The notes below the pieces were generated by a model, which was not told the DNA's origin, made no database searches, and worked only from the letters and a program-made list of their open reading frames with translations. Source: Natrinema gari JCM 14663 (GTDB lineage Archaea > Halobacteriota > Halobacteria > Halobacteriales > Natrialbaceae). Taken from it: 64,000 nucleotides of DNA. The position numbers and the translations under genes were made by a program. The stretch spans positions 30,559 through 94,558 of the forward strand of contig NZ_AOIJ01000041.1 in the NCBI RefSeq assembly GCF_000337175.1, read 5' to 3'. This document shows positions 1 to 7,818 of this stretch, piece by piece (position 1 is the first letter of the stretch; each line of letters begins with the position of its first letter).

Positions 1-1309
1 CGGCTCGACTGATGCTCGCGATCGCCTCGTCGAGGAGGTCCACGGCGATGTCGAGTTCGCGGTCGCGAACGTCCAGCGGCGGCAGCAGTCGGAGCGTCTT
101 CCGCCCACAGCCAAGCGTTAACAGGCCACGCTCGAGCGCGGCTTCCATGACCGCTTCGCGTTGATCGGCGGTCTCGAACTCGACGGCGGCCATGAGGCCG
201 AGGCCGCGTACGTCCTCGAGGGCCTGGTACTCGTCCTGGAGGGGTGCCAGGCGATCGAGGAGCCCCGTGCCCTGTCGGTCAGCGTGATCGAGCAAGTCGT
301 GGTCCTCGATTGCAGCGAGGGTAAGCGAGCCCTGAATCGAGGCGAGGATATCGCCGGCACCCCACGTCGAGGAGATGCGCGCTTTCTCGTCGGGGAACAG
401 TTCCGACCGCGAGATCGTCGCGCCGACGCGAAGCGCTTTAGCGCTCGTGATAACGTCGGGGTCGAAGTCGAAGTGGTCTGATGCCCACATTTTCCCGGTG
501 CGACCGACGCCGGACTGGATCTCGTCAGCGATGAGCGGGATGTCGTGTTCGGCACAGAGGTCGTTGACGGCGCTCATGAACTCGGCGTCGGGAACCCGAT
601 AGCCGCCTTCGCCCTGGACCGGCTCGAGGATGAGGAAGGCGACCTGTTCCGGCGGAATATGACCGTGTTTCGGGTCCAACTTCTCGCGGAGGCGTTCGAC
701 GCCGGCCATGCTGTGAGGGACGTCGTGGATGCCGCTGAGTTCGGGGAAATCACGGCGGTGGACGGATTTCGACCGGTTCAGCGAGAGCGCCCCGAGCGTG
801 CGTCCGTGGAACGCGCCCTCGAACGTGAGTCCGTATTTGGGCTGCTCGCAGTTATCGTAACAGATCTTCATCGCGTTCTCGACCGCCTCCGCCCCGGAGT
901 TCGACAGGAAGACCGTATCCATGTCGTATTTGGCGGTGATCTCCGTCAGCGTGTTCATCAGATGGGCGGGGCCGGGAAGTTCGGTGTCGTCCGGCGTGCC
1001 ACCGGTGCTCACATAGAAATCCTGCCCGGCGATTTTCAGCGGATCGACGAGGTCGAATTCCCGGAGATCGTCCATGATCTTCGGGTTGTTGTAGCCGAGC
1101 GGGGCGGCGGCGACGTGGCTCGTGAAATCCAGGAGCACGTTGCCATCCGCGTCCGTGCAGAACGGCCCCACGGCGTCTTCGGTGATGTCCCAGACGAAAT
1201 CGTAGACGTACGTACTCGTGGCCGCCGACTGATGGTGGAGATCGACCCATTCCGTCGCAGTTGGGCCTGGCAGTTGCTGGACGGCTGGCTCCGCTGTGTC
1301 ACGTTGCAT
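1..1309 (-). CDS. Class III (acetylornithine/GABA/ornithine-type) aminotransferase, 3' end cut by window edge
   Basis: The reading frame stays open from the ATG at 1309 to base 1, so about 436 residues are present and the C-terminus is missing. It begins MQRDTAEPAVQQLPGP and shows class III PLP-aminotransferase landmarks: FLSNSGAEAVENA, FEGAFHGRTLGALSLNRSK, a cofactor aspartate in LIADEIQSGVGRTG, and the Schiff-base lysine in TSAKALRVGA. Such enzymes move an amino group from an omega-amine (GABA, ornithine, acetylornithine) to 2-oxoglutarate. With arginase next door and a semialdehyde dehydrogenase nearby, ornithine or GABA is the likely substrate; that is inference from context. A TATA-like TTTTAAG (about 1334-1341) sits 27 bases upstream of the ATG, so the mRNA is probably leaderless. 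Confidence 0.9.
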   Translation of the reverse strand, partial: MQRDTAEPAVQQLPGPTATEWVDLHHQSAATSTYVYDFVWDITEDAVGPFCTDADGNVLLDFTSHVAAAPLGYNNPKIMDDLREFDLVDPLKIAGQDFYVSTGGTPDDTELPGPAHLMNTLTEITAKYDMDTVFLSNSGAEAVENAMKICYDNCEQPKYGLTFEGAFHGRTLGALSLNRSKSVHRRDFPELSGIHDVPHSMAGVERLREKLDPKHGHIPPEQVAFLILEPVQGEGGYRVPDAEFMSAVNDLCAEHDIPLIADEIQSGVGRTGKMWASDHFDFDPDVITSAKALRVGATISRSELFPDEKARISSTWGAGDILASIQGSLTLAAIEDHDLLDHADRQGTGLLDRLAPLQDEYQALEDVRGLGLMAAVEFETADQREAVMEAALERGLLTLGCGRKTLRLLPPLDVRDRELDIAVDLLDEAIASISRA

Positions 1310-1315
1310 ACTCTC

Positions 1316-1333
1316 ACACACGGAGACGTGTGT
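1316..1333. promoter_or_regulatory. Palindrome between TATA box and start of the aminotransferase
   Basis: ACACACG-GAGA-CGTGTGT is a perfect 7-bp inverted repeat with a 4-base centre. It lies between the TTTTAAG box and the ATG at 1309, where a bound protein would block initiation. It could be an operator; the bound factor is unknown. Confidence 0.45.
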
Positions 1334-1478
1334 CTTAAAACTCGGGGTTTCATCAAAACAGTGACTTCGTGAGCGACGACATGTGACCGGCGGGTGGGCC
1401 GCCTCGAGGAGTATCCGCTACGCTGTGTCACTCGTCTCTCCGCAGCAACAGGTTCGCCGGTCGAACGGCTCCGAAGCG

Positions 1479-2432
1479 TTACGCGATTCGGTTGCCGAGG
1501 AGACTGGCAGCGAGTTCAGCCGCGACTTCCGCGGTGCGGTTATCCCGGTCGAGAATCGGATTCACTTCGACGATATCGACGGAGCGAAGCAGCCCCGCGT
1601 CGCGGTCCCGGTTCGCAACGCATTCGAGTGCAGCGTGGGCCTCCCTGTAGTCGACGCCGCCGCGTACGGGGGTCCCAACGCCCGGCGCGACCGTCGGGTC
1701 GAGCCAGTCGAGATCGAGGCTGACGTGAATCTCGTCCACGCCGTCGGTTGCGATATCGAGGGCATCCGCGACGACGGCGGTGATGCCCCGTTCGTCGATA
1801 TCGTGCATCGTGAATACGGTTACCTCACTGTCCTCGAGGGCGAGCCGTTCGGCGTCGTCGAGGCGTCGTGCGCCGATGATAACGGTATTCGACGGGTCGA
1901 CGGTCGGGGTCGCCGTCCAGTCGAGGGCGTCGAACTCGCCGTGGCCAGTGACGGCTGCCAGGGGCATGCCGTGGACGTTGCCGCTGGGGGAGGTGTCGGG
2001 TGTGTTGTAGTCCCCGTGAGCGTCGAACCAGAGAACCCCGATGTCCGCCGCTCGTGCTGCGCCGCTGATGGTTCCCATTGCAGTCGCGTGATCGCCGCCG
2101 AGAGCGATCGGAACGTCGCCGTCCGCGATCGTATCGGCAACCTCGTCCGCGAGTTCAGCGGTCACACCGGCGATCTCGTCGATGTACTTCGCATCGGCCG
2201 TCGCAGGGGCATCGCACTGCTCGAGTCGGGGGACACGCAGGTCTCCGAAATCGGTGCAACGAACGCCAGCCGTTTCGAGTTCGGTAGCGATATCCGCATA
2301 CCGGATGGCTCGCGGCCCGATGTCGACGCCGCGCCGATCCGCTCCGAGATCGAGCGGCGCGCCGAGCAGGCGAACGGTTCGAGTCGTCGATCGGTTCGGG
2401 TGGTCGGTCCTGGAGTCAGTCGGTGTCGTCAT
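1479..2432 (-). CDS. rocF: Arginase (ureohydrolase family)
   Basis: A 317-residue ureohydrolase that hydrolyses L-arginine to ornithine and urea with a binuclear Mn centre. Metal ligands are visible in order: GGDH (about residues 112-115), DAHGD (137-141) and SLDLDWLDP (about 243-251, with the DxD pair). NVHGMPLAA and VAPGVGTPVRGG are arginase-like rather than agmatinase-like. I chose the ATG at 2432 (MTTPTDSR) because the longer in-frame extension upstream is basic, Arg/Pro-rich and unlike haloarchaeal protein. The gene runs in the same direction as the aminotransferase 170 bases downstream, which could use the ornithine. Agmatinase or formimidoylglutamase remain possible. Confidence 0.88.
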   Translation of the reverse strand: MTTPTDSRTDHPNRSTTRTVRLLGAPLDLGADRRGVDIGPRAIRYADIATELETAGVRCTDFGDLRVPRLEQCDAPATADAKYIDEIAGVTAELADEVADTIADGDVPIALGGDHATAMGTISGAARAADIGVLWFDAHGDYNTPDTSPSGNVHGMPLAAVTGHGEFDALDWTATPTVDPSNTVIIGARRLDDAERLALEDSEVTVFTMHDIDERGITAVVADALDIATDGVDEIHVSLDLDWLDPTVAPGVGTPVRGGVDYREAHAALECVANRDRDAGLLRSVDIVEVNPILDRDNRTAEVAAELAASLLGNRIA

Positions 2433-2778
2433 GCTGTTGGGAAGGCTCGTCGATGGGGCCGGTTCGTCGGCAGGGCGACAGTGCTCGTAGCCTGTGCGTC
2501 GCACCGTCGCTGCAACGCGGCGAGACGGACAGCAGTTCGCCACGAGACATCTCGTTTCTCGACCGCCGTCCGGAGCGTCCGCCGGGGATCGAACCGGACT
2601 CCCGCGCGGTCGTCGCGGACGCGCTCGAGCGATCGGCTCCGGCGGGTGAACTGCTGGAGTCACCCAACGTCGGTCACTGTCACGCCGTCCGCGGTCGCGA
2701 CCGTATCGGAAAGGGCTGGCGGTTACAGGTAGCGACTCTCGCGGCGGCGATGAGCGGTGAGGCTGCCGGAAACACGTA
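2433..2778. other. 346-base stretch without a convincing gene
   Basis: Open frames exist on both strands, but their products are Arg/Ser/Pro-rich and lack the acidic composition of neighbouring proteins. I see no repeat, tRNA or clear TATA element for arginase here. Confidence 0.5.
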
Positions 2779-2898
2779 TCAATCACTCGGCTGTTTCGTA
2801 CCGGTGCTCCAGTAGCAGTTTCCGCACCTCGGTTCCGGGTCACAAGTATCAATAGCAGTACCACATGCTGGACACCGTCGCTGGGTAGTAGCAGGCAT
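2779..2898 (-). CDS. 39-residue zinc-ribbon protein
   Basis: A very short ORF starting at the ATG at 2898 (MPATTQRR). Two CxxC knuckles, CPAC (residues 9-12) and CGNC (25-28), form a treble-clef or zinc-ribbon-like site. Haloarchaeal genomes carry many such tiny zinc-finger proteins of unknown function. GTATATATGC at about 2932-2942 could be its TATA box. The in-frame upstream extension is Cys/Arg-rich and unlikely to be translated. It ends 120 bases after the arginase-side gap and is codirectional with the IclR gene upstream. The function is unknown. Confidence 0.55.
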   Translation of the reverse strand: MPATTQRRCPACGTAIDTCDPEPRCGNCYWSTGTKQPSD

Positions 2899-2974
2899 GG
2901 TTCCGTGTATCGTCACGGTAACTCTACGGCAGCATATATACTCTTCGCAACCCACGGCCCGACAGCGAGACGGG

Positions 2975-3775
2975 TCAGCCGTCACGCTGTGCGGTCTCGA
3001 GGTTGACCTCGATGAGATTCGCGGTCTCCATGACGATTTCGGGAACGTCCGACCGAAACCGCTCGCCCTGCAACCGGCTGGCCGGTGCGCTCATGCTCAC
3101 TGCACCGAAGATGGAGCCGTCGGGAACGCGGATCGGTGCGCCGACGGCACGCATGCCCCGGATCTCTTCTTCGTCATTGAGCGCATAGCCGTTCTCCCGC
3201 ACCGTCTCGAGTGTGTCCCGCAGTTCGGCCTCGTCCGTGATCGTGTGTTCCGTCTGGGCGTCGAGTTCCTGGGCGTCGAGTATCCTGTCTCGACGGTCCG
3301 GAGCGAAGTTCGCGAGCATCGCTTTGCCGGCGGCGTTGTGGTGGAGGTACTGCGGTGTCTCGCGCAGACGGAGGTGGTAGTCGGTCGCGATCGCGTATTC
3401 GCCGCGACTCTCGTAGAGGGTGACTTCTCGACCGCGTTCTTCAGCGACGAGGTGTGCGTATTCCCCGGTGCGCTCGGCGAGTGCGTCGACTTCGTCGTGG
3501 CCCGCCATGTACAGGCTGGTTTCGTTTCGCACGTGTTCGGCGACCGTGATGAACTGTAAGCTGAGCCGGTAGACGCCGTCTTCCTCCGTGAGGTAGCCAC
3601 AGTTGTGAAGCGTCCGGAGGTACGTGTGGACCGTCCCCTTCGTCAGCTCGACTTCCTCGGCGATCTCCGTGAGCGTCCCCTCGTTGAGTCGTTTGATGAC
3701 GGCGAGTATTTCATCGATCTTGTGGACTGATTTGATCTCCCGCCGACCGTCTGTTTCCTTTGCGGTTCCGAACAT
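2975..3775 (-). CDS. IclR-family transcription regulator
   Basis: A 266-residue protein. Residues about 12-70 form an IclR winged helix (HKIDEILAVIKRLNEG followed by LTKGTVHTYLRTL). The rest is the IclR effector domain, with HHNAAGKAMLA and the regulatory core GMRAVGAPIRVPDGSIFGAVSMSAPASR. I chose the ATG at 3775 (MFGTAKETDG) because a TTTATG box lies about 27 bases upstream, giving a leaderless mRNA; an upstream extension MQTFMRRRYRRR is basic and would overlap the promoter. The gene lies between arginase and a semialdehyde dehydrogenase. The same palindrome occurs in its own promoter and upstream of the dehydrogenase, which suggests autoregulation plus control of that gene (inference). Confidence 0.92.
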   Translation of the reverse strand: MFGTAKETDGRREIKSVHKIDEILAVIKRLNEGTLTEIAEEVELTKGTVHTYLRTLHNCGYLTEEDGVYRLSLQFITVAEHVRNETSLYMAGHDEVDALAERTGEYAHLVAEERGREVTLYESRGEYAIATDYHLRLRETPQYLHHNAAGKAMLANFAPDRRDRILDAQELDAQTEHTITDEAELRDTLETVRENGYALNDEEEIRGMRAVGAPIRVPDGSIFGAVSMSAPASRLQGERFRSDVPEIVMETANLIEVNLETAQRDG

Positions 3776-3806
3776 AGTCCTGCGTCTATAGCGCCGTCGC
3801 ATAAAC

Positions 3807-3823
3807 GTTTGCATATATCAAAC
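3807..3823. promoter_or_regulatory. Candidate IclR operator (own promoter)
   Basis: GTTTG-CATATAT-CAAAC: 5-bp inverted arms around a 7-base AT-rich centre. It abuts the TATA element of the IclR gene on its upstream side. A second copy with the same arm spacing lies upstream of the aldehyde dehydrogenase at 5529-5545. Confidence 0.6.
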
Positions 3824-3917
3824 GAGTTTATTCGGACGCGAAAACCGAGGTTCCGAGACGGAACCGTGAAAGGGAAAACCGCCGCCGATTCGCAGCCGAT
3901 TCGACTCGAGAACCCAG

Positions 3918-5450
3918 TTAGTCCTCGGTCTTGATGTCGGCCGACAGCCCCTGTGCCATCTCGATGTCTTTGGAGTTGTTCATCGTCCAGGCGGTGCGTT
4001 CGGTCACGGCCTCGATCGCTTCACGGGCGCTCGGGTAGCCGTTACCCGACTTCTTGACGCCACCGAACGGGAGATGGACCTCCGCGCCGATACACGGCAG
4101 GTTCGCGTACGCGAGTCCGATATCCGCGTGGTCACGGAAGTAGTTGATCTGTCGGTAATCCTCCGAGATGACTGCCCCTGCCAGCCCGTAGGGCGTATCG
4201 TTGTGGATCTCGACTGCGTCCTCGATGTCACCCGAGTACTCGAGGAGGGCGACGTGGGGACCGAAACACTCCTCGTTGAGACAGCGCAGGTCCGACTCGT
4301 AGTCGATCTCGTAGACGAAGGGGCCGACCCAGTGGCCTTCCGCGTGGCCGTCCGGAATCTCGTCGGCCTCGAGTTCGAACCGATCGACCAGCACGTTCGC
4401 ACCCTCCTCGCGTGCGAGTTCGTTGTGTCGCTGGATTTTCTCGACGTGGTCGGCTTCGATCGCCGGCCCCATGAACGTCTCCTCCTCGAGGGGGTCGCCG
4501 ACGGCGACGTCCTTGGCGACGTCGACGAACCGCTCTTTGAACTCGTCGTAAACGTCCTCGTGGACGATCAGCCGTTCGGAAGAGACACAGCGCTGGCCGG
4601 TCGTCTTGAACGAACTCATGACGGCCGCGTGGACGGCGATGTCGAGATCGGCTTCTTCGGTCACGACGATGCCGTTCTTGCCGCCCATCTCACAGGCCGC
4701 GAGCTTGCCGGGTTCGCCGCCGACTTTGCCGGCGATCTCGTGGCCGACTTCGGCCGAGCCCGTAAACAGGACCGTATCGACGCGCTCGTCGTCGGTGATC
4801 GCTGCGCCGGCGTCGCCAAAGCCTTGGACCATGTTGAAGACGCCATCCGGAATCCCGGCGTCCTCGAACATCTCGGCGATGATCTGGGCACACCACGGCG
4901 TCTGCTCGGCGGGCTTCCAGACGACCGTGTTCCCTTCGACCAGCGCGATGGCCATGTGCCAGAACGGGATCGCGACCGGGAAGTTCCAGGGAGTGATACA
5001 GCCGATGACGCCCCGCGGTTTCCGGCGCATGTACGCGTCCTTGCTCGGAATCTCCGACGGCACGACGTCACCGTGGGGATGGCGCGCGTTGCCCGCCGCC
5101 CACTCGACCATGTGCCAGGCCTCGGTGACGTCGGCTTTCCCTTCCGAGATCTCCTTGCCACACTCCTTCGAGACGATCTCGCCGAGTTCCTCGTGGCGAT
5201 CCCGCAGTTCGTGGTAAATATCCCACAGGTACTCCGCGCGGTCGATCGCGGACAGTTCACGCCACTCCTCGAAGGCCTCGTCCGCCGCCTCGAGGGCCGT
5301 GTCGACGTCTGCCTCCGTTCCGCGCTGGAACGTCGCCAGCGTCTCGCCCGTCGCGGGGCTTTCGCTCTCGAAGGTTTCGGAGCCGGTTCCGCTCGTCCAT
5401 TCGCCGTTGATATAGTGGAGATTGGCTCCACTCGCTGTTGATCGACTCAC
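3918..5450 (-). CDS. Aldehyde dehydrogenase (ALDH7/P5C dehydrogenase-like)
   Basis: A 510-residue NAD(P)-dependent aldehyde dehydrogenase of normal full length. Visible landmarks are ITPWNFPVAIPFWHMA and VVWKPAEQTP in the cofactor domain, FTGSAEVG, the general-base Glu in ACEMGGKNG, the catalytic Cys in TTGQRCVSSERL, and the C-terminal ECFGP and LPFGGVKKSG. EMGGK and VHEDVYDEF recall delta-1-pyrroline-5-carboxylate dehydrogenases. GKEISEGKADVTEAWHM and NFPVAIPFW recall ALDH7 (aminoadipate semialdehyde). With arginase and proline dehydrogenase in the window, glutamate semialdehyde is the likely substrate (inference). AATTATATGG at about 5472-5481 is a TATA box for the ATG at 5450. Confidence 0.85.
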   Translation of the reverse strand: MSRSTASGANLHYINGEWTSGTGSETFESESPATGETLATFQRGTEADVDTALEAADEAFEEWRELSAIDRAEYLWDIYHELRDRHEELGEIVSKECGKEISEGKADVTEAWHMVEWAAGNARHPHGDVVPSEIPSKDAYMRRKPRGVIGCITPWNFPVAIPFWHMAIALVEGNTVVWKPAEQTPWCAQIIAEMFEDAGIPDGVFNMVQGFGDAGAAITDDERVDTVLFTGSAEVGHEIAGKVGGEPGKLAACEMGGKNGIVVTEEADLDIAVHAAVMSSFKTTGQRCVSSERLIVHEDVYDEFKERFVDVAKDVAVGDPLEEETFMGPAIEADHVEKIQRHNELAREEGANVLVDRFELEADEIPDGHAEGHWVGPFVYEIDYESDLRCLNEECFGPHVALLEYSGDIEDAVEIHNDTPYGLAGAVISEDYRQINYFRDHADIGLAYANLPCIGAEVHLPFGGVKKSGNGYPSAREAIEAVTERTAWTMNNSKDIEMAQGLSADIKTED

Positions 5451-5528
5451 GCTAGACCCTTCTCCTGTGGCCCATATAATTGTTCATCTTTGAGCGAGCG
5501 ATCCGTGACGCGACTTGCCGAAAAATTG

Positions 5529-5545
5529 TTTTGTATATATCAAAC
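5529..5545. promoter_or_regulatory. Candidate IclR operator upstream of the aldehyde dehydrogenase
   Basis: TTTTG-TATATAT-CAAAC repeats the arms and 7-base spacing of the 3807-3823 site. It lies about 80 bases upstream of the ATG at 5450 and about 50 bases upstream of the gene's TATA box. That position fits activation or upstream repression. Confidence 0.6.
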
Positions 5546-5942
5546 AGCGTTCGTGAGAGCACGGCGACTGTAAGAGCGTCGTATGCAACAGCGAGGGCGT
5601 GGTAAGCGGTCACTCTCCGGACAATAGATGATACCATGGGACTAGTGAACTTACAAAGATATGCTTGTAACACGGAACGGGACATGCGGTTTGATATTCT
5701 GAAATAGACTGGTATCGTGATGGGAATTTGCGGGTACCGCTGACGGCACGAACGCACGCGACGGGGCCAAACGCCTCGAGTCAGGGCAGACCGTCTCTCA
5801 GCGATAGCTCACTCCGACGGGGTGCCTACTCGTTGGACACGCGGGTCAGCATGGATCTCGTACTGTTCGTCACCCGTTAGAATCGTGTCATAGAATCCCA
5901 CCCATGGAAAGACTTATCAAGGGACATGGTAGAATAGATCCC
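5546..5942. other. 397-base intergenic stretch
   Basis: This lies between two divergent genes. A minus-strand frame here (about 100 residues, basic and Arg/Ser-rich) does not look coding. CACCCATGG at 5899-5907 and CCATGGGTG at 5941-5949 form a 9-bp inverted repeat that flanks the ACTTATCAA box (about 5911-5918) of the antiporter gene. Confidence 0.5.
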
Positions 5943-7625
5943 ATGGGTGAATTCGGGATACTCTCCCTCGTACCGCCACTGTTGGCAATCACGTTAGCAG
6001 TTACCACGAGGCGTGTAATCCTCTCACTGTTCGTTAGCATTTGGTTCGGTGGCGTCATCTATACCGGCGGACTCGGCGTTGGACGGACGTTTAACTGGAT
6101 CGTCGAAGCCATCATCGCCGACGAAGGGTTTCACGCGGAGATCCTGGTATTCACGCTCCTCCTCGGCTCGGGCGTTGCACTGATCTGGCGGCTGGGCGGT
6201 GCGATCGCCATTCAGGAGGTGGCGAGCAAGCGCCTCGAAACCAGACGGAAAGTCGGGATCGTCGCCTGGCTGTTGGGCATCGTACTGTTCTTCGACGACT
6301 ACGCAAACACCGCGATCATCGGGAACACGATGCGTGAGACGTCCGATCGAGTCAACATCTCGCGCGAGAAGTTGTCCTACATCGTCGACTCGACAGCCGC
6401 GCCCGTCGCGACGATCGGCATTTCGGGCTGGGTCGCGTTCCAGTTGTCGATGATCGATGAGGCCTTCAGCAACATCGAAGCCACAGCGGGCGTCCAAACA
6501 CCGGACGTCTTCACTGTCTACCTCGAGTCGATCCCGTACAACGCCTACGCGATTCTCGCGATCGTCATGGTCGGCATCATCGTCGTGACACAGCGGGACT
6601 ACGGTGAAATGCTCACAGCGGAGCGCCGTGCCTGGAAAACGGGCAAGGTCAACGACGACGACGCGGACCCGCTACAGGAAGTTGAAGGCCATCTCAGTGA
6701 CCCGATCACCGACCGACCCATGCTCCGAACGTTCCTGCTTCCGATCGTGGTCCTGGTCGCCGTGACGATCTGCAGCGCGCTCCGGACCGGCTACGGCGGC
6801 CAACCGGTGCTCGAGTCACTGCTCGCGGGCGAGTTCACGGCGTTCGTCGAAACGACGACGACCATTGCCGGCAACGGGTCCTGGACGACCGCACTAGTAT
6901 GGGGGTCGTTCGCAATGGTTGCAACGGCGTTCACGATCGGCATCGTGTACGACCTGTGTACCGCCGACGAAGGCGTCGATGCGGTCCTCGAAGGGTTCGA
7001 ACTCATGCTGACTGCGGTGACGATCCTGATCCTCGCGTGGTCGATCAGTACCGTCGCCGATGCGCTGGGGACGGGAGCGTACGTCGCGACGCTGGTCGAG
7101 GGGACGATTCCGGTCACAGTGTTCCCCGTTGCCGTCTTCATCACCGCGACGTTCATCTCGTTCACCATGGGGTCGTCGTGGGCGACCATGAGTCTGCTGA
7201 CACCTGTCGCACTCTCCGTCGCGTTCGATCTCACCGGCGGGTTCGGACTTGCTCCCGCTATCGTGGGAGCGGTGTTTTCCGGCGCGATCTTCGGCGATCA
7301 CACGTCACCGATCTCCGATACGACCGTGCTCTCATCGACCTTTACCGGTGCCGACCTCGTTGACCACGTCCGAACGCAAGCGTACTACGCGACGACCGTT
7401 GCGACCGTGGTCGTCGTCTGCTACCTGCTGTACGGGTTCTTCGGCGTGCCGCCGCTGGTTTTCCTGCCGGTCGGCGTCGTTCTGCTGGTCGGACTCGTAT
7501 ACGGCCTATCGGAATTCGACGCGAATCGAAGGGGGATCGACGTAGGGGCAGTACAACGCGACGTTCCCCTGGTCGAGCAGGATGCCGACTCCGATCACGG
7601 CAAATCGCTGGAAGGGTCCGACTAA
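5943..7625 (+). CDS. NhaC-family Na+/H+ (or Na+/amino acid) antiporter
   Basis: A 560-residue polytopic membrane protein with many hydrophobic segments. Family landmarks are the conserved FFDDYANTAIIGNTMRE loop near the middle of the N-half, TMGSSWATMSLLTPVAL, and the C-terminal GAIFGDHTSPISDTTVL. NhaC-type carriers exchange internal H+ or an organic solute for external Na+, and halophiles have many paralogues. I prefer the ATG at 5943 (MGEFGILS) because a TATA-like ACTTATCAA lies about 27 bases upstream; an in-frame ATG at 5904 would sit inside that promoter. The tail of about 45 residues is hydrophilic and acidic. The substrate cannot be told from sequence; the neighbouring amino-acid catabolic genes make an amine or amino-acid exchange possible. 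Confidence 0.88.
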   Translation: MGEFGILSLVPPLLAITLAVTTRRVILSLFVSIWFGGVIYTGGLGVGRTFNWIVEAIIADEGFHAEILVFTLLLGSGVALIWRLGGAIAIQEVASKRLETRRKVGIVAWLLGIVLFFDDYANTAIIGNTMRETSDRVNISREKLSYIVDSTAAPVATIGISGWVAFQLSMIDEAFSNIEATAGVQTPDVFTVYLESIPYNAYAILAIVMVGIIVVTQRDYGEMLTAERRAWKTGKVNDDDADPLQEVEGHLSDPITDRPMLRTFLLPIVVLVAVTICSALRTGYGGQPVLESLLAGEFTAFVETTTTIAGNGSWTTALVWGSFAMVATAFTIGIVYDLCTADEGVDAVLEGFELMLTAVTILILAWSISTVADALGTGAYVATLVEGTIPVTVFPVAVFITATFISFTMGSSWATMSLLTPVALSVAFDLTGGFGLAPAIVGAVFSGAIFGDHTSPISDTTVLSSTFTGADLVDHVRTQAYYATTVATVVVVCYLLYGFFGVPPLVFLPVGVVLLVGLVYGLSEFDANRRGIDVGAVQRDVPLVEQDADSDHGKSLEGSD

Positions 7626-7818
7626 CGTCCACGACGCTCGTTTCGGTACCCTATCGAAGCTCGATATCGCTCCGCTCGGTTCGGAAGACGACGCAGCCGC
7701 TTCTCCACGCCCTGTTTCCGGAGAGAATGGGTAGAAACGAGGGGGTGAGCCCCATCGCAGCCGGCAAGCGTATCGCCGGAATGGGAGATCATAAGTACCT
7801 GGTTTACGATGACGGAGT

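Noticed and set aside
2433..2864. Longer N-terminus for arginase
   Set aside because: The extension is Arg/Pro-rich and absent from the arginase fold; the ATG at 2432 is the natural start.
5452..5757. Minus-strand frame of about 100 residues between ALDH and the antiporter
   Set aside because: It is basic and Ser/Arg-rich, overlaps the ALDH promoter and candidate operator, and has no acidic bias.
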